Shown here in pieces: positions 1 through 8,275 of a stretch of DNA of 64,000 nucleotides. A program made the position numbers and the translations under genes. The notes beneath the pieces were generated by a model. It saw only the letters and a program-made list of their open reading frames with translations. It had not been told where the DNA came from and searched no databases. Source of the DNA: Pseudobdellovibrionaceae bacterium (GTDB lineage: Bacteria > Bdellovibrionota > Bdellovibrionia > Bdellovibrionales > UBA1609). The stretch is taken from NCBI GenBank assembly GCA_018663505.1, contig JABJQG010000014.1:62001-126000 (forward strand), written 5' to 3'. Position 1 is the first letter of the stretch; the number at the start of each line of letters is the position of its first letter.

Positions 1-49
1 GGTAAGATTGAAGCTTATTAAAAGCCAATAATTTTTAAATGGAAATTTT

Positions 50-919
50 ATGATTTTAAGTATTAATAATTTGAAGAAGTATTATGGGGATCTGAAGGCT
101 GTTGATGGTGTTTCCTTTCATGTTGAGGAGGGGATTTGCTTTGGTTTATTGGGGCCAAATGGTGCAGGTAAGTCGACTACCTTAGAAATTCTAGAGGGAG
201 TTAAAGAGGAGACCTCTGGGGAGATTTTATTTCAGGGGTTAGTACGAGATAAGAGTTATAAACAGCGTATTGGGATTCAGTTTCAGTCCACTGCTTTGCA
301 GGATCACATGACTATAGAAGAAGCTCTTTATACTTTTCAAAGCTTTTATGAAAAAACTATGTCTATTGATCGTTTAATTGAACTTTGCAACTTACAAGAG
401 ATCCTACATAAGGAGCACCGGCGCGTGTCTGGTGGGCAGCGACAAAGGTTGTTACTTGCTTTGTCCTTGATTAATGACCCAGAGATAATATTTTTAGATG
501 AACCTACAACAGGGTTAGACCCTTATGCACGAATTAGATATTGGGAATTGATTAATGACATTAAAAAATTGGGAAAGACCATTATTTTAACAACTCATTA
601 TATGGATGAAGCCCATAGTCTTTGTGATGAACTCATTATTATGGATCGTGGAAAGATTATTGCTCAGGGTTCTCCAGCAGAGTTGTTGGAAATTCACTTT
701 AAGGAGCGAACTTTGATTTTACCTGAGAGCGAGAAAACGGCCCTGGAAAAATCTGATATTTCATTTAACGAGGTAAAAGGAAAATTACACATTTTATCCA
801 CTGATGTTAAAGCTCATTTAAGGCAACTTATGGAAGTTGATATTAGTTTAGATGATATTGAAGTGAGAAGTCAGAATTTAGAAGATTTATTTATACAATT
901 AACAGGAAGTACTTTTTGA
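50..919 (+). CDS. ABC transporter ATP-binding protein (ABC-2 exporter type)
   Basis: This 289-aa protein is the cytoplasmic ATPase of a two-gene ABC exporter. Walker A (GPNGAGKST) lies at residues 35-43. The signature motif VSGGQRQR is near residue 127, Walker B (IIFLDEPTTGLDP) near 148 and the switch-histidine motif TTHYMDEA near 180. About 75 C-terminal residues follow the nucleotide-binding domain, as in DrrA/CcmA-type ATPases. The stop overlaps the TTG start of the permease gene by 4 bases, indicating translational coupling. The transported substrate cannot be read from the sequence; drug or lipid export is typical of the family. Confidence 0.95.
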   Translation: MILSINNLKKYYGDLKAVDGVSFHVEEGICFGLLGPNGAGKSTTLEILEGVKEETSGEILFQGLVRDKSYKQRIGIQFQSTALQDHMTIEEALYTFQSFYEKTMSIDRLIELCNLQEILHKEHRRVSGGQRQRLLLALSLINDPEIIFLDEPTTGLDPYARIRYWELINDIKKLGKTIILTTHYMDEAHSLCDELIIMDRGKIIAQGSPAELLEIHFKERTLILPESEKTALEKSDISFNEVKGKLHILSTDVKAHLRQLMEVDISLDDIEVRSQNLEDLFIQLTGSTF

Positions 920-1917
920 AAGCAATTTATTATATTTTAGTAGCCCGTTTGAAAGAATTCTATAGAGATCGAGCCTCTTTAATGTGGAATTTTGCTTTTC
1001 CAATATTTATATTAGCAGGATTTTACTTTGTTTTTACTGGTGATCCGGAACCTGTTTATAAGGTCGGGGTTGTTAAAGATAGCTTTCAACAAGAGTTTAA
1101 ACAGTTAAAAAATATAAAATTTATAGATTATGATAGCCAGGCAGTTGCTGTTGAAAAACTAAGGCGACACAAAATTGACTTAGTTCTATTTGAAGATCAG
1201 CAAAAGGTGACTTATTGGGTGAATACTCAAGCCCCTAAAACCTATTTTGTTGAATTGCTTTTGAAATCACATGTTAAGAAACCAGTTGTTAAAGCTGAGG
1301 TTGCGGGCAAAGAGATTAGCTATATTCAGTGGGTATTTCCTGGAATTATAGGAATGAATCTTATGTTCTCTTGTTTATGGGGAGTGGGATACGTTATTGT
1401 TAAGTATCGTCAGGACGGCTATTTAAAACGATTAAATGCAACCCCCTTGTCTTCACTGCAGTTTCTAACTGGGCAATTATTGGCTCGCATTGTGATTTCT
1501 ATTGGAGTGTCAGCCATTTTGTTTTTGGGAGGATTATATGTGTTGGGTATTCCCATGCAAGGGAGTTATTTTAACTTGATGTTGGTTTTTTTAAGTGGCG
1601 TAGCTAGCCTCGTTGCCGTAGGATTGATTGTTGCAACACGAACTACATCGAAAGAGTTTGCTGACGGTATCTTAAATGTAGTTTCTTGGCCCATGATGTT
1701 TTTTTCTGAGGTTTGGTTTTCGCTGGAAGATGCATCTCAATGGGTACAAAATATTGCTTCATTTATACCTTTAACTCATTTGATTAAGGGATCTCGCTCA
1801 ATTATCACAGAAGGCAAAGGCCTTGCTGATGTTTTACCTCATATTATTTATATGCTTGGATTTACAGTGGTGTTTGTGCTTATTTCTGCTTTTTTATTTA
1901 AGTGGTCAGAAGATTGA
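916..1917 (+). CDS. ABC-2 type transporter permease
   Basis: This 333-aa membrane subunit pairs with the preceding ATPase. An N-terminal membrane anchor is followed by a soluble periplasmic-type segment of roughly 110 residues. About five hydrophobic helices fill the C-terminal half, which is the layout of long ABC-2 (DrrB/YhgE-like) permeases. The start is TTG, inside the 4-base overlap TTGA with the upstream stop. A strong hairpin terminator follows the gene. Family assignment is firm; the substrate is unknown. Confidence 0.93.
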   Translation: MKAIYYILVARLKEFYRDRASLMWNFAFPIFILAGFYFVFTGDPEPVYKVGVVKDSFQQEFKQLKNIKFIDYDSQAVAVEKLRRHKIDLVLFEDQQKVTYWVNTQAPKTYFVELLLKSHVKKPVVKAEVAGKEISYIQWVFPGIIGMNLMFSCLWGVGYVIVKYRQDGYLKRLNATPLSSLQFLTGQLLARIVISIGVSAILFLGGLYVLGIPMQGSYFNLMLVFLSGVASLVAVGLIVATRTTSKEFADGILNVVSWPMMFFSEVWFSLEDASQWVQNIASFIPLTHLIKGSRSIITEGKGLADVLPHIIYMLGFTVVFVLISAFLFKWSED

Positions 1918-1952
1918 TGAGTGGGGATATTTTATAAACTGTTGTAATAAAA

Positions 1953-1980
1953 AAAGGAGAGCCTGGGCTCTCCTTTGGTA
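1953..1980. terminator. Bidirectional rho-independent terminator
   Basis: A 10-bp stem (AAAGGAGAGC / GCTCTCCTTT) with a CTGG loop is flanked by A-rich and T-rich sequence. It lies between the convergent permease and coiled-coil lipoprotein genes and can serve both. Confidence 0.85.
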
Positions 1981-2001
1981 CTCTTCTGGGGTATGATTTT
2001 A

Positions 2002-2670
2002 TTAACCTTTAATTCTTAGTAATTTATCCATTAATTTATCAATTATTTTGTCTTTTTTCTTTATTAACCATTTTTCTAAAATATAAGTTGTGATTCCGGT
2101 AGGGTCTAACCTAGTAAGTCGATCAGCAAGTCTTTCTAAAAGTCTATCTAGCTTTGCAGAAACCTTGTCTAGTTTTTCTTGAACATTATCAACTACGGAT
2201 TGAAGTTTAAATTCCAATAAATTAAGCTTTTCAATGAGCGCTTCAACTTTGGCTTTTGTAGATGCGTATCCAGGTGTATTAGGACTTAGGTTATCTACTT
2301 TATCTTGAAGTTCTTGTTTTAATTTTGCTACTTTATCTTTTGCGCCCAAGACAGAGTCACTGAGTTTATTTACAGAACCTTCCAGTAACTTTTTGATTTT
2401 ACGTATACTATCTTCAGCATTTAATTTGTCTAAAATAGATTGATCCACATCTACATTAGCTTCAGTTTCACTGACTGCCTTTTCCATAGCATCTAGTGCC
2501 TGTTGAGTTTCGGCATCAATAACATTGATTTGTTTATCATCCTGTAATGGAGTGTCTTGAGTGAGCTCTGTTACTGTTTTGTCTGCAACTTGAAACCCTG
2601 TTCCTTGGCAGGCTACTAACATAAAAGGTAGTAGAGCCAACACTAATGTATTCTTTTTTTTGTTCAACAT
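2002..2670 (-). CDS. Coiled-coil lipoprotein
   Basis: This 222-aa protein begins with a lipoprotein signal (MLNKKKNTLVLALLPF) ending in lipobox LVAC at about residue 21. The mature part is almost entirely charged and heptad-rich from residue 50 to the end, with repeated KLxxLxxKL patterns, so a long helical coiled coil is likely. No enzymatic motif is visible. AAGGGGGCG precedes the ATG and supports the start. It resembles Lpp-like or tail-fibre-like envelope spacers in style only; I do not recognise a family. The gene is convergent with the ABC operon and has a 486-base structured region upstream. Confidence 0.75.
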   Translation of the reverse strand: MLNKKKNTLVLALLPFMLVACQGTGFQVADKTVTELTQDTPLQDDKQINVIDAETQQALDAMEKAVSETEANVDVDQSILDKLNAEDSIRKIKKLLEGSVNKLSDSVLGAKDKVAKLKQELQDKVDNLSPNTPGYASTKAKVEALIEKLNLLEFKLQSVVDNVQEKLDKVSAKLDRLLERLADRLTRLDPTGITTYILEKWLIKKKDKIIDKLMDKLLRIKG

Positions 2671-3156
2671 AACGCCCCCTTGAGCATAACGGTTAGTTTA
2701 TTTCTTTTTTTGGGGACCATGGGTTTTAAGATTACAGTCTAAAACCCCAAAAAATTTTATTACTATATTGTAATTAAATTTATAAATGAGATTTTAAACT
2801 CAAACATAATTCTAACAAGCAACTAAAGAGCAAGGCGTGTGCCAGCTCTATCTCCATTAAAATTGAGGAAACTATCTATTTTTTGTACATGTCCATGGTC
2901 CTGAAAAAAAATCAGACAATAAAAATAAAATTTACTACGTAGTGTTAAGACTTTTGTGCAATTTACAGGACTTAAATCTGTTCTAATATGAAACTTATCA
3001 GCAAGTGGCTAAACTTTGGTCTAGCTAAATGCTCAGGAAAATTAAGGCTTTATTGTTTTTTTGTAAATAAATTAAACGCTATTAAGGTCACGGATTATGG
3101 TCTACTTTTAGAACAATAGTTATTAAAAATGGCGAGATTAGGGGATCATTATATGT
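2671..3156. other. Long intergenic region with a stem-loop near the lipoprotein start
   Basis: No coding sequence is apparent between the two divergent genes. At 2721-2747 a stem GGGTTTTA-A-GA / TCTAAAACCC with loop TTACAG is embedded in an outer TTTTTTGGGG / CCCCAAAAAA pairing (2706-2754). It lies 50-80 bases upstream of the lipoprotein start, so it could be in that gene's leader. The rest is AT-rich and presumably holds both promoters. Confidence 0.5.
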
Positions 3157-3831
3157 ATGAACAAACCTAAAGACAGAATTATATATATTGATGACAGTAA
3201 AGTTGCACGAAATTTTTATGAACTAAACCTATCACCTTATGGTTTTGATGTGTTGAAAGCCAAAAACTTTGAAGACTGTAGAGAATTACTAGAATTTTCT
3301 CGTCCAAGTTGCATCTTAACAGCCTATGAGATGCCAGATGTTACAGGACCTGAAATTTGCAGAAGCTTGAAGCAAGACGTTAAGTACCAAGATATCCCTA
3401 TTATTGTACTTACAAGTAAAGATTCTAAAGAACATCTTTTGGCTGCAATAAATTGTGGAGCTGATGACTTTATTGGTAAGTCTGTTGATGTGGAAATTAT
3501 TGTTAGTAAAATCCGTGCAGTAATGAGAACACATGAACTTTTGTTAAAGCAAGTGGAGCTCGAGAGGTATCGAACCGCTCATGCTATGATTACCACCTAC
3601 AACCATGAATTAAATGCTCCTTTGTCTACAGCTACTGGTATGTTAGGAGATTCTCTTGATGAATTAAATAATGAGAGATATTTAAAGTGCAAAGAGGCTT
3701 TGGGTGGAATTAGGGGAGTTGTTCAAAAAATTGAAGACTTAGTCTCTAAACCAATTATTTTTAATTCTTATACTAAGCAAACAGAGCTTGTTGAGATAGT
3801 GAATGATAGGTCTGATAAAACGGGAACCTGA
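3157..3831 (+). CDS. Pseudo-receiver protein with isolated HisKA-like H-box
   Basis: This 224-aa protein has a CheY-like receiver fold (residues 7-125) followed by a histidine-kinase dimerisation-like helix pair. The acidic pocket (Asp12-Asp13), Thr86 and Lys108 are kept. The phospho-acceptor position just before the Met-Pro signature is Ala56 (TAYEMP), so normal phosphorylation is not possible. An H-box-like motif NHELNAPLS centres on His150, but no ATP-binding HATPase domain follows. The protein could act as a phosphotransfer or scaffold partner, or as a decoy for another kinase. The gene is monocistronic and the ATG is preceded by AGGGGATCATT. Confidence 0.8.
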   Translation: MNKPKDRIIYIDDSKVARNFYELNLSPYGFDVLKAKNFEDCRELLEFSRPSCILTAYEMPDVTGPEICRSLKQDVKYQDIPIIVLTSKDSKEHLLAAINCGADDFIGKSVDVEIIVSKIRAVMRTHELLLKQVELERYRTAHAMITTYNHELNAPLSTATGMLGDSLDELNNERYLKCKEALGGIRGVVQKIEDLVSKPIIFNSYTKQTELVEIVNDRSDKTGT

Positions 3832-3856
3832 GTACTTAGTTTGTACCTGAATTGAA

Positions 3857-4678
3857 TTAAATATCTACAAGCACAATATTGTCCAATTCCACAGGGTGTA
3901 AAAATTTTCTAGCGAGCCGCAGGTATCGCTCGCTTAAATCCGTGCAAAGAAGTTGAATATTGGCTGGGTGGGAATCATTTCTATTTTGAATATTAAAAAG
4001 TTCATTATTGGTTAAGTAATCATAAAGTTGGATACTTATAATTTCTGAGGAGTCCACCAACTGAATATTAGACCCTGTTACTTTTTGGAAAACTTTCTTT
4101 AGCATAGGGTAGTGAGTGCAACCTAAAATGAGAGTATCGATATCTTTAACTAATAGATTCTGCAGGTATCGGAAGACCACAAGGCTGGTTAAAGGGTCAT
4201 CTAGTAACCCCTCTTCGATAAATGGAACAAAAAGAGGGCAAGCTTGTTCGAAGACCATGGCATCTGGGCAGAGCTGCTTCAGTTTACTCTCATAAGCGTG
4301 AGTACCTATTGTGGCTAGGGTGCCAACCACACCAATGCGCTTATTTTTTGAAATGTTTAGAGCGTTTTCACTGCCTGGTCCTATGACCTCGAAAATAGGT
4401 ATGTTCATAGATTTTATAAAGTTAGCATCAATGACACTACTTGCAGAGTTGCAAGCAACAACAATGGCTTTTACATCGTATTGTTTTAGAAAACGAATAT
4501 TTTGTTGCAGGTACTTTGAAATAGTTTCTGAAGATTTAGATCCATAGGGTAATCGAGCGGTGTCACCCAGATAAATGAACTCCTCATTAGGCATTTTTTT
4601 TATAAGCTCCCTAAGGACGGTGAGCCCACCTAGGCCAGAATCAAATATACCAATGGGTTTAGTACTGGAGCCTATGAT
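3857..4678 (-). CDS. murI: Glutamate racemase, non-canonical start codon
   Basis: MurI interconverts L- and D-glutamate for peptidoglycan synthesis. Both catalytic cysteine motifs are present (VVACNSAS and LGCTHYP). The first ATG (4594) would remove the essential N-terminal motif IGIFDSGLGGLTVL, which is encoded in frame immediately upstream. Between the upstream in-frame stop and 4594 there is no ATG, GTG or TTG codon. I therefore place the start at ATC (4678) or, equally likely, ATA (4675), 4-7 bases after GAGAG. This gives about 273 aa, the usual family length. The gene overlaps the stop of the IMPDH/GMP reductase gene, so translation is probably coupled. Function is firm; the start is inferred. 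Confidence 0.88.
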   Translation of the reverse strand: MIGSSTKPIGIFDSGLGGLTVLRELIKKMPNEEFIYLGDTARLPYGSKSSETISKYLQQNIRFLKQYDVKAIVVACNSASSVIDANFIKSMNIPIFEVIGPGSENALNISKNKRIGVVGTLATIGTHAYESKLKQLCPDAMVFEQACPLFVPFIEEGLLDDPLTSLVVFRYLQNLLVKDIDTLILGCTHYPMLKKVFQKVTGSNIQLVDSSEIISIQLYDYLTNNELFNIQNRNDSHPANIQLLCTDLSERYLRLARKFLHPVELDNIVLVDI

Positions 4679-5733
4679 TAAACTCTCTGTCCGAGTCCAT
4701 GGGCGTTGGATTCGAAATGGCCCATACCACTCATCTCAATAAACTGAGCATTTTCTTTAATTTCGGGAATACTCATGGCATTAATATAACTCATTCCAGA
4801 TCGGATGCCACCAGCCAGTTCAAACACCACATCCTTCGTATGACCTTTAATGGAGACCATAGTGGATTCCCCTTCTGCAGCCATGCCTTTAGGGACGCCT
4901 CCGCGCCAAGACACTTGCGCTGATTTGGAGGCCATTCCACGGTATTGTTTTTTGCCGCTTTTAATTGGTCCAGGGGTTTCTATGGCTCCAGAGAGCAAGG
5001 ATCCTAGCATTACGGTGTCGGCACCAGCGGCTAGGGCTTTCATAATATCTCCAGAGTTTTTAATGCCACCATCAGCAATCAGAGGAACATTATGTTTTTT
5101 TGTCACTTCTGCACATAGAGCAACAGCTGTGAGTTGAGGAACTCCGCAGCCTGTAATCACACGCGTGGTGCACATTGATCCTGGTCCAATGCCAACTTTA
5201 ATAGCATCGGCGCCACTGTTAATAAGGTCTTCAACACCTTGGGGGGTTGCTACATTACCAGCAATAACTTCAACATGACTAAATGTTGATTTTAACCAAT
5301 CTAAAGTTTCTATCATTGAAACACTGTGCCCATGTGCAATATCCACTGTGACTATGTTTACACCGGCTTCCACAAGGGCCTGTGCTCGCTCTTTAAAATC
5401 TTGGTTAACTCCTATGCTGGCAGAAATATTTTTAATTCCTTTATCAGCGACTTTTTTAACTTCATTCACTTGGTCTTCAATGGTCATAAAGCGATGAAGA
5501 ATGCCCATGGCTCCTAGATTGTGCATAGAGATGGCCATATCACTTTCGGTAATAGTGTCCATGTTTGCACTAATAAAAGGTAATCCTAAAGATACTTTTT
5601 TTGTTAACTGTGAGCTGAGGTCAGGTTCTCTTCGCGACTTAACGTTAGACATGCTGGGTACGATGAGTACGTCGTCATAGGAGTATGCTTTTGAACGTTC
5701 TTTAATGTTGGACCAGTTAAAAATTAGGCTCAT
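4678..5733 (-). CDS. guaC: GMP reductase / CBS-less IMP dehydrogenase family protein
   Basis: This 351-aa TIM-barrel oxidoreductase acts on purine nucleotides in the cytoplasm. The catalytic loop [11 protein letters not shown], the phosphate-binding IADGGI and VMLGSLL motifs and GGIRSGMSY are all present. There is no CBS domain pair, so it is much shorter than standard GuaB (about 490 aa). The flap region between GMASKSA and AAEGEST is compact and has the [13 protein letters not shown] pattern typical of GMP reductase. The barrel core is closer to IMPDH by eye, so GuaB-like activity remains possible. It sits between a membrane-protein gene (4-base overlap at its start) and murI (overlap at its stop). 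Confidence 0.8.
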   Translation of the reverse strand: MSLIFNWSNIKERSKAYSYDDVLIVPSMSNVKSRREPDLSSQLTKKVSLGLPFISANMDTITESDMAISMHNLGAMGILHRFMTIEDQVNEVKKVADKGIKNISASIGVNQDFKERAQALVEAGVNIVTVDIAHGHSVSMIETLDWLKSTFSHVEVIAGNVATPQGVEDLINSGADAIKVGIGPGSMCTTRVITGCGVPQLTAVALCAEVTKKHNVPLIADGGIKNSGDIMKALAAGADTVMLGSLLSGAIETPGPIKSGKKQYRGMASKSAQVSWRGGVPKGMAAEGESTMVSIKGHTKDVVFELAGGIRSGMSYINAMSIPEIKENAQFIEMSGMGHFESNAHGLGQRV

Positions 5734-6443
5734 TGATTCCCCTTCAGGCTGTGTAATTTAGCTTTGTAAAGGTAGTATAGAAAAGAGTAAGTGTAAATTG
5801 AAATAGCGATTTTTAAAGTTGTAATAACAATTGGAAGTACCTTGGGGGGTGCGTCAAATATATACCCGGGAGCCGCTTGAAAAATGAGCCCAAGTAGAGG
5901 TTCTAGAATAACCACAAATAGTAAAACTAGAATTGTGTTTTTACTGAGTAACTTAGATTGGGCCAGGGGGTCACTTTTATCATCTGTACTAAAATACACA
6001 GCAAATGGAACAAACTGCAGTTGTGCCATTTTGTATATGCCAGGGATAATTAGTAAAAGTAGGCCAATAATGATCTCAACAAAGGTTCTTATGGAGGCTA
6101 CAATGAGAGGTAGAAGGGTTCTTTTAGTGAACTCACCTAGGCTCTCTGTGTAGGAACTGGGGTGGTTTTTACGGTGTAAGTAATAGGGGATTGTAAATAT
6201 GTACAGAGCTGTGGGCATAAGGTCTGTAAACAGTTTCCCTAGCTTGCTGTTCAGTTGCATAAACTCATCTTTAGGCATTTGAGCCAGCATTAGGTCAAAT
6301 AGGCCATGTAGCCCAAACACCAGAAAAGACAGAATGATTATGGAGAGCCATGATTGCTGCAGGCAGTACATATATGTACGATTGGATTCATTAAGTGCTG
6401 GGATAATGACCCCTGAAGAGCCACTGTTTTTCGGTAAATGCAT
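5730..6443 (-). CDS. Multi-pass membrane protein, unknown function
   Basis: This 237-aa protein has about five or six hydrophobic segments. The motif IPGIYKMAQLQFVPFAVYF followed by DPLAQSKLLSKN resembles the domain in DUF975- and GlpQ-membrane-domain-like proteins, where an IPG kink precedes a long helix and an alpha-helical S/W-L motif. No catalytic residues are apparent. It is the first gene of a three-gene minus-strand operon (membrane protein, IMPDH/GMP reductase, murI) and overlaps the next gene by ATGA. Confidence 0.75.
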   Translation of the reverse strand: MHLPKNSGSSGVIIPALNESNRTYMYCLQQSWLSIIILSFLVFGLHGLFDLMLAQMPKDEFMQLNSKLGKLFTDLMPTALYIFTIPYYLHRKNHPSSYTESLGEFTKRTLLPLIVASIRTFVEIIIGLLLLIIPGIYKMAQLQFVPFAVYFSTDDKSDPLAQSKLLSKNTILVLLFVVILEPLLGLIFQAAPGYIFDAPPKVLPIVITTLKIAISIYTYSFLYYLYKAKLHSLKGNQ

Positions 6444-6550
6444 AAATTATCCTCATAATTAATTAAAAGTCACAAAATCATTATAAAAAAAGATTATGTG
6501 ATTGCAAGTTTGAAAAAAATCGTCAATATTGGTTTCTCTTTTCACACCAT

Positions 6551-6639
6551 GCCCTGGTGGCGAAATTGGTAGACGCACAGGACTTAAAATCCTGGGTCCT
6601 TTACGGGACGTGCCAGTTCAAGTCTGGCCCGGGGCACCA
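6551..6639 (+). tRNA. tRNA-Leu (anticodon UAA)
   Basis: A class II tRNA with encoded CCA. The acceptor stem GCCCTGG pairs with CCGGGGC through one G-U. The anticodon arm CAGGA-CTTAAAA-TCCTG gives anticodon UAA. A long variable arm (GGTCC TTTAC GGGAC) and a TTCAAGT T-loop follow. It marks the left edge of an accessory region, a common integration target. Confidence 0.96.
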
Positions 6640-6798
6640 TTTCATTAATAATTTTAGTAGCTTACGAAACTTCAGATTTTTTTGAGAGGTTTTGTATGTG
6701 ATGAAATTTCCATTTGTAACAACATTGTAACAAGCTTGAATGGCTGTAATTGAACCCTCACCATCGATTTTTCCTGCTCTAATCTGACTATCTTCCAT
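6640..6798 (-). pseudogene. Possible truncated ORF abutting the tRNA
   Basis: An ATG at 6798 preceded at ideal spacing by AGGAGGG opens about 53 codons (starting MEDSQIRAGKIDGEG) that read into the antisense of the tRNA-Leu gene, where the tail CPGPDLNWHVP is a tRNA artefact. The strong ribosome site suggests the 5' end of a real gene cut off where foreign DNA joined the tRNA. The sequence matches no family I recognise. It could also be chance. Confidence 0.35.
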
Positions 6799-6868
6799 AC
6801 AAACCCTCCTCGATCTACCTGCTCTCTTAACTTAGACGCATCGGAGTTGAAGTCGGTTATTTAAAATT

Positions 6869-6905
6869 ACATAATTATGTTATTTTTATTACATTATTCT
6901 GTAAT
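6869..6905. promoter_or_regulatory. Tandem palindromes, candidate antitoxin operator
   Basis: A perfect 12-bp palindrome ACATAATTATGT (6869-6880) is followed by the inverted repeat ATTACA-N6-TGTAAT (6888-6905), 50-85 bases upstream of the toxin reading frame. HigA-type antitoxins usually repress their own operon through such sites. The assignment is by position and symmetry. Confidence 0.5.
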
Positions 6906-6954
6906 TTTGGTATATTAAGGTATGTAGCGTAGAGATTTCATCATCAAAAGAATT

Positions 6955-7220
6955 ATGGTTAATGGCAAGGCTATTAAACAAATTATTGTTGATCCTCATG
7001 TGCAAAAACATAAGGACATCACGGACGACATAATTATTGACCTTCTGAAGCAACTTGATGGTACGGACAACCTCCTGATGATTTAAGTGGTGACTTTGAG
7101 TACTATGCTAACTTTCTTGACCTGCATGATAAAAGATACCGTGTAGTTTGGCTTATAGAAAGAGGTAAGGTCTATATCGGTATTGTTACTATTTACAGAG
7201 ATAATCGGAGGAAGAAATAA
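6955..7220 (+). pseudogene. HigB/RelE-like toxin, frameshifted
   Basis: The first frame runs 43 codons from ATG 6955 (MVNGKAIKQIIVDPHVQKH...) and stops at TAA 7084-7086. Continuing in another frame from about 7060 gives GQPPDDLSGDFEYYANFL then YRVVWLIERGKVYIGIV and YRDNRRKK, ending at TAA 7218-7220. That second part has the strand pattern of Gp49/HigB-like RNase toxins. One small indel near 7058-7062 restores an 88-aa protein of normal toxin length. The final stop overlaps the antitoxin ATG as TAATG, the usual toxin-first HigBA coupling. Inactivation of the toxin with an intact antitoxin is a common end state. Confidence 0.7.
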
Positions 7221-7522
7221 TGGCTTTTCCAAGTCAAAAAGAAGTTGAAAGAATCAGGAAAAAGCTGGCCAAAGTTGAGCCCACTATGCCCATGCCTAAA
7301 AATGCAACTAAAGCTGAAAAGCTTAAGTATGAGTTGTGTCGCCAGTTTGTGAAATATCTTGTAAAAACTAAACTCTCCCAGAAGGAGCTGGCAGAGGAAA
7401 TTGATATTCCACCAGCTCGACTCAATGAAATTGTGAAATATAAAATTGACCTTTTTACTGTGGACAGACTCATTGACTATGCTGAGCGACTAAGGCCAAA
7501 CCTTAAAATTACTCTGGGCTAA
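7220..7522 (+). CDS. HigA-like antitoxin, XRE-type HTH
   Basis: This 100-aa DNA-binding protein has a helix-turn-helix at about residues 55-75 (LSQKELAEEIDIPPARLNEIV). This is the pattern of XRE/HTH_37 antitoxins that neutralise Gp49/HigB toxins and repress their own promoter. Its ATG overlaps the stop of the frameshifted toxin. The basic, Pro/Lys-rich N-terminus (residues 1-50) would be the toxin-contacting part. The frame is intact, so it may persist as a solitary repressor of the palindromes at 6869-6905. Confidence 0.8.
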   Translation: MAFPSQKEVERIRKKLAKVEPTMPMPKNATKAEKLKYELCRQFVKYLVKTKLSQKELAEEIDIPPARLNEIVKYKIDLFTVDRLIDYAERLRPNLKITLG

Positions 7523-7622
7523 TATGGAATAATCAGATTAGTTGGGCCATACTTTATACCACATCTACCCTGGGATTCTTTACAAGAAAAGTCAATTTAT
7601 TTTGGCACTTAAAGGCACGAGA

Positions 7623-8024
7623 TCAATTACTACACGACTCTTCTGTGACTAATAATGGGTTATTAAAATATTTTTCTGGAAGGGAAGCTGAAGGGTAATA
7701 AGAATCTGTCGTATAGATCTCGTATGGCTCATATCTATGAACTAAATATGACTCAGAGTCCATCACTGCTTCACCTGACCACTTACACTCTTGTTGTATT
7801 TCTTTATATGTTCCTTTAAATATTTCTGTGAAAATGACTTTATAATGTTTTTTACCATCTAATTCTTTTGGTTTTTTCCATACTGTAATACAAAGTGCTT
7901 CACATTTAGAGGAACTAACCTCATCGCCTGGCTTAACTTGAATTTCTTTTGCTACGGCTGATAACTGAAAAGAACAAAAACATATACTGAGGAGGAGCCA
8001 CGTTTTAATTAAAATATTTTTCAT
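7623..8024 (-). CDS. Small secreted protein, unknown
   Basis: This 133-aa protein has a Sec signal (residues 1-25, LLLSICFCSFQLSAVA|KE). The mature part holds four cysteines (two close together in SSSKCEALC, then C in QECKW and near the C-terminus), suggesting disulphides in the periplasm or outside. I recognise no family. It lies alone in the accessory region with an A-rich leader carrying AAAAAAAGGTG before the ATG. Confidence 0.6.
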   Translation of the reverse strand: MKNILIKTWLLLSICFCSFQLSAVAKEIQVKPGDEVSSSKCEALCITVWKKPKELDGKKHYKVIFTEIFKGTYKEIQQECKWSGEAVMDSESYLVHRYEPYEIYTTDSYYPSASLPEKYFNNPLLVTEESCSN

Positions 8025-8275
8025 TTTTTCACCTTTTTTTAATAGACCCTAAAATCTAGCAATTTAGAAAAATTTTAACAACTAAAAACATATAGAATAT
8101 AGCTTTTACAATTACGACACAAATACATATAAGGCTTTGGTTATAAGTGAAAATCAATTTGGTTACACAAAAACTTCTTCAGGTATCAACTGTTCAAAAT
8201 TCAAAATTAAATTTTTAATAATCCAAGGTGTTTTTGTAAACTTAATCGATCAAAAAGCGTTGTATTTGAAGGATG

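Noticed and set aside
6601-6639. C-terminal part of the ORF reading CPGPDLNWHVP
   Set aside because: This is the antisense of tRNA-Leu, a well-known source of spurious proteins.
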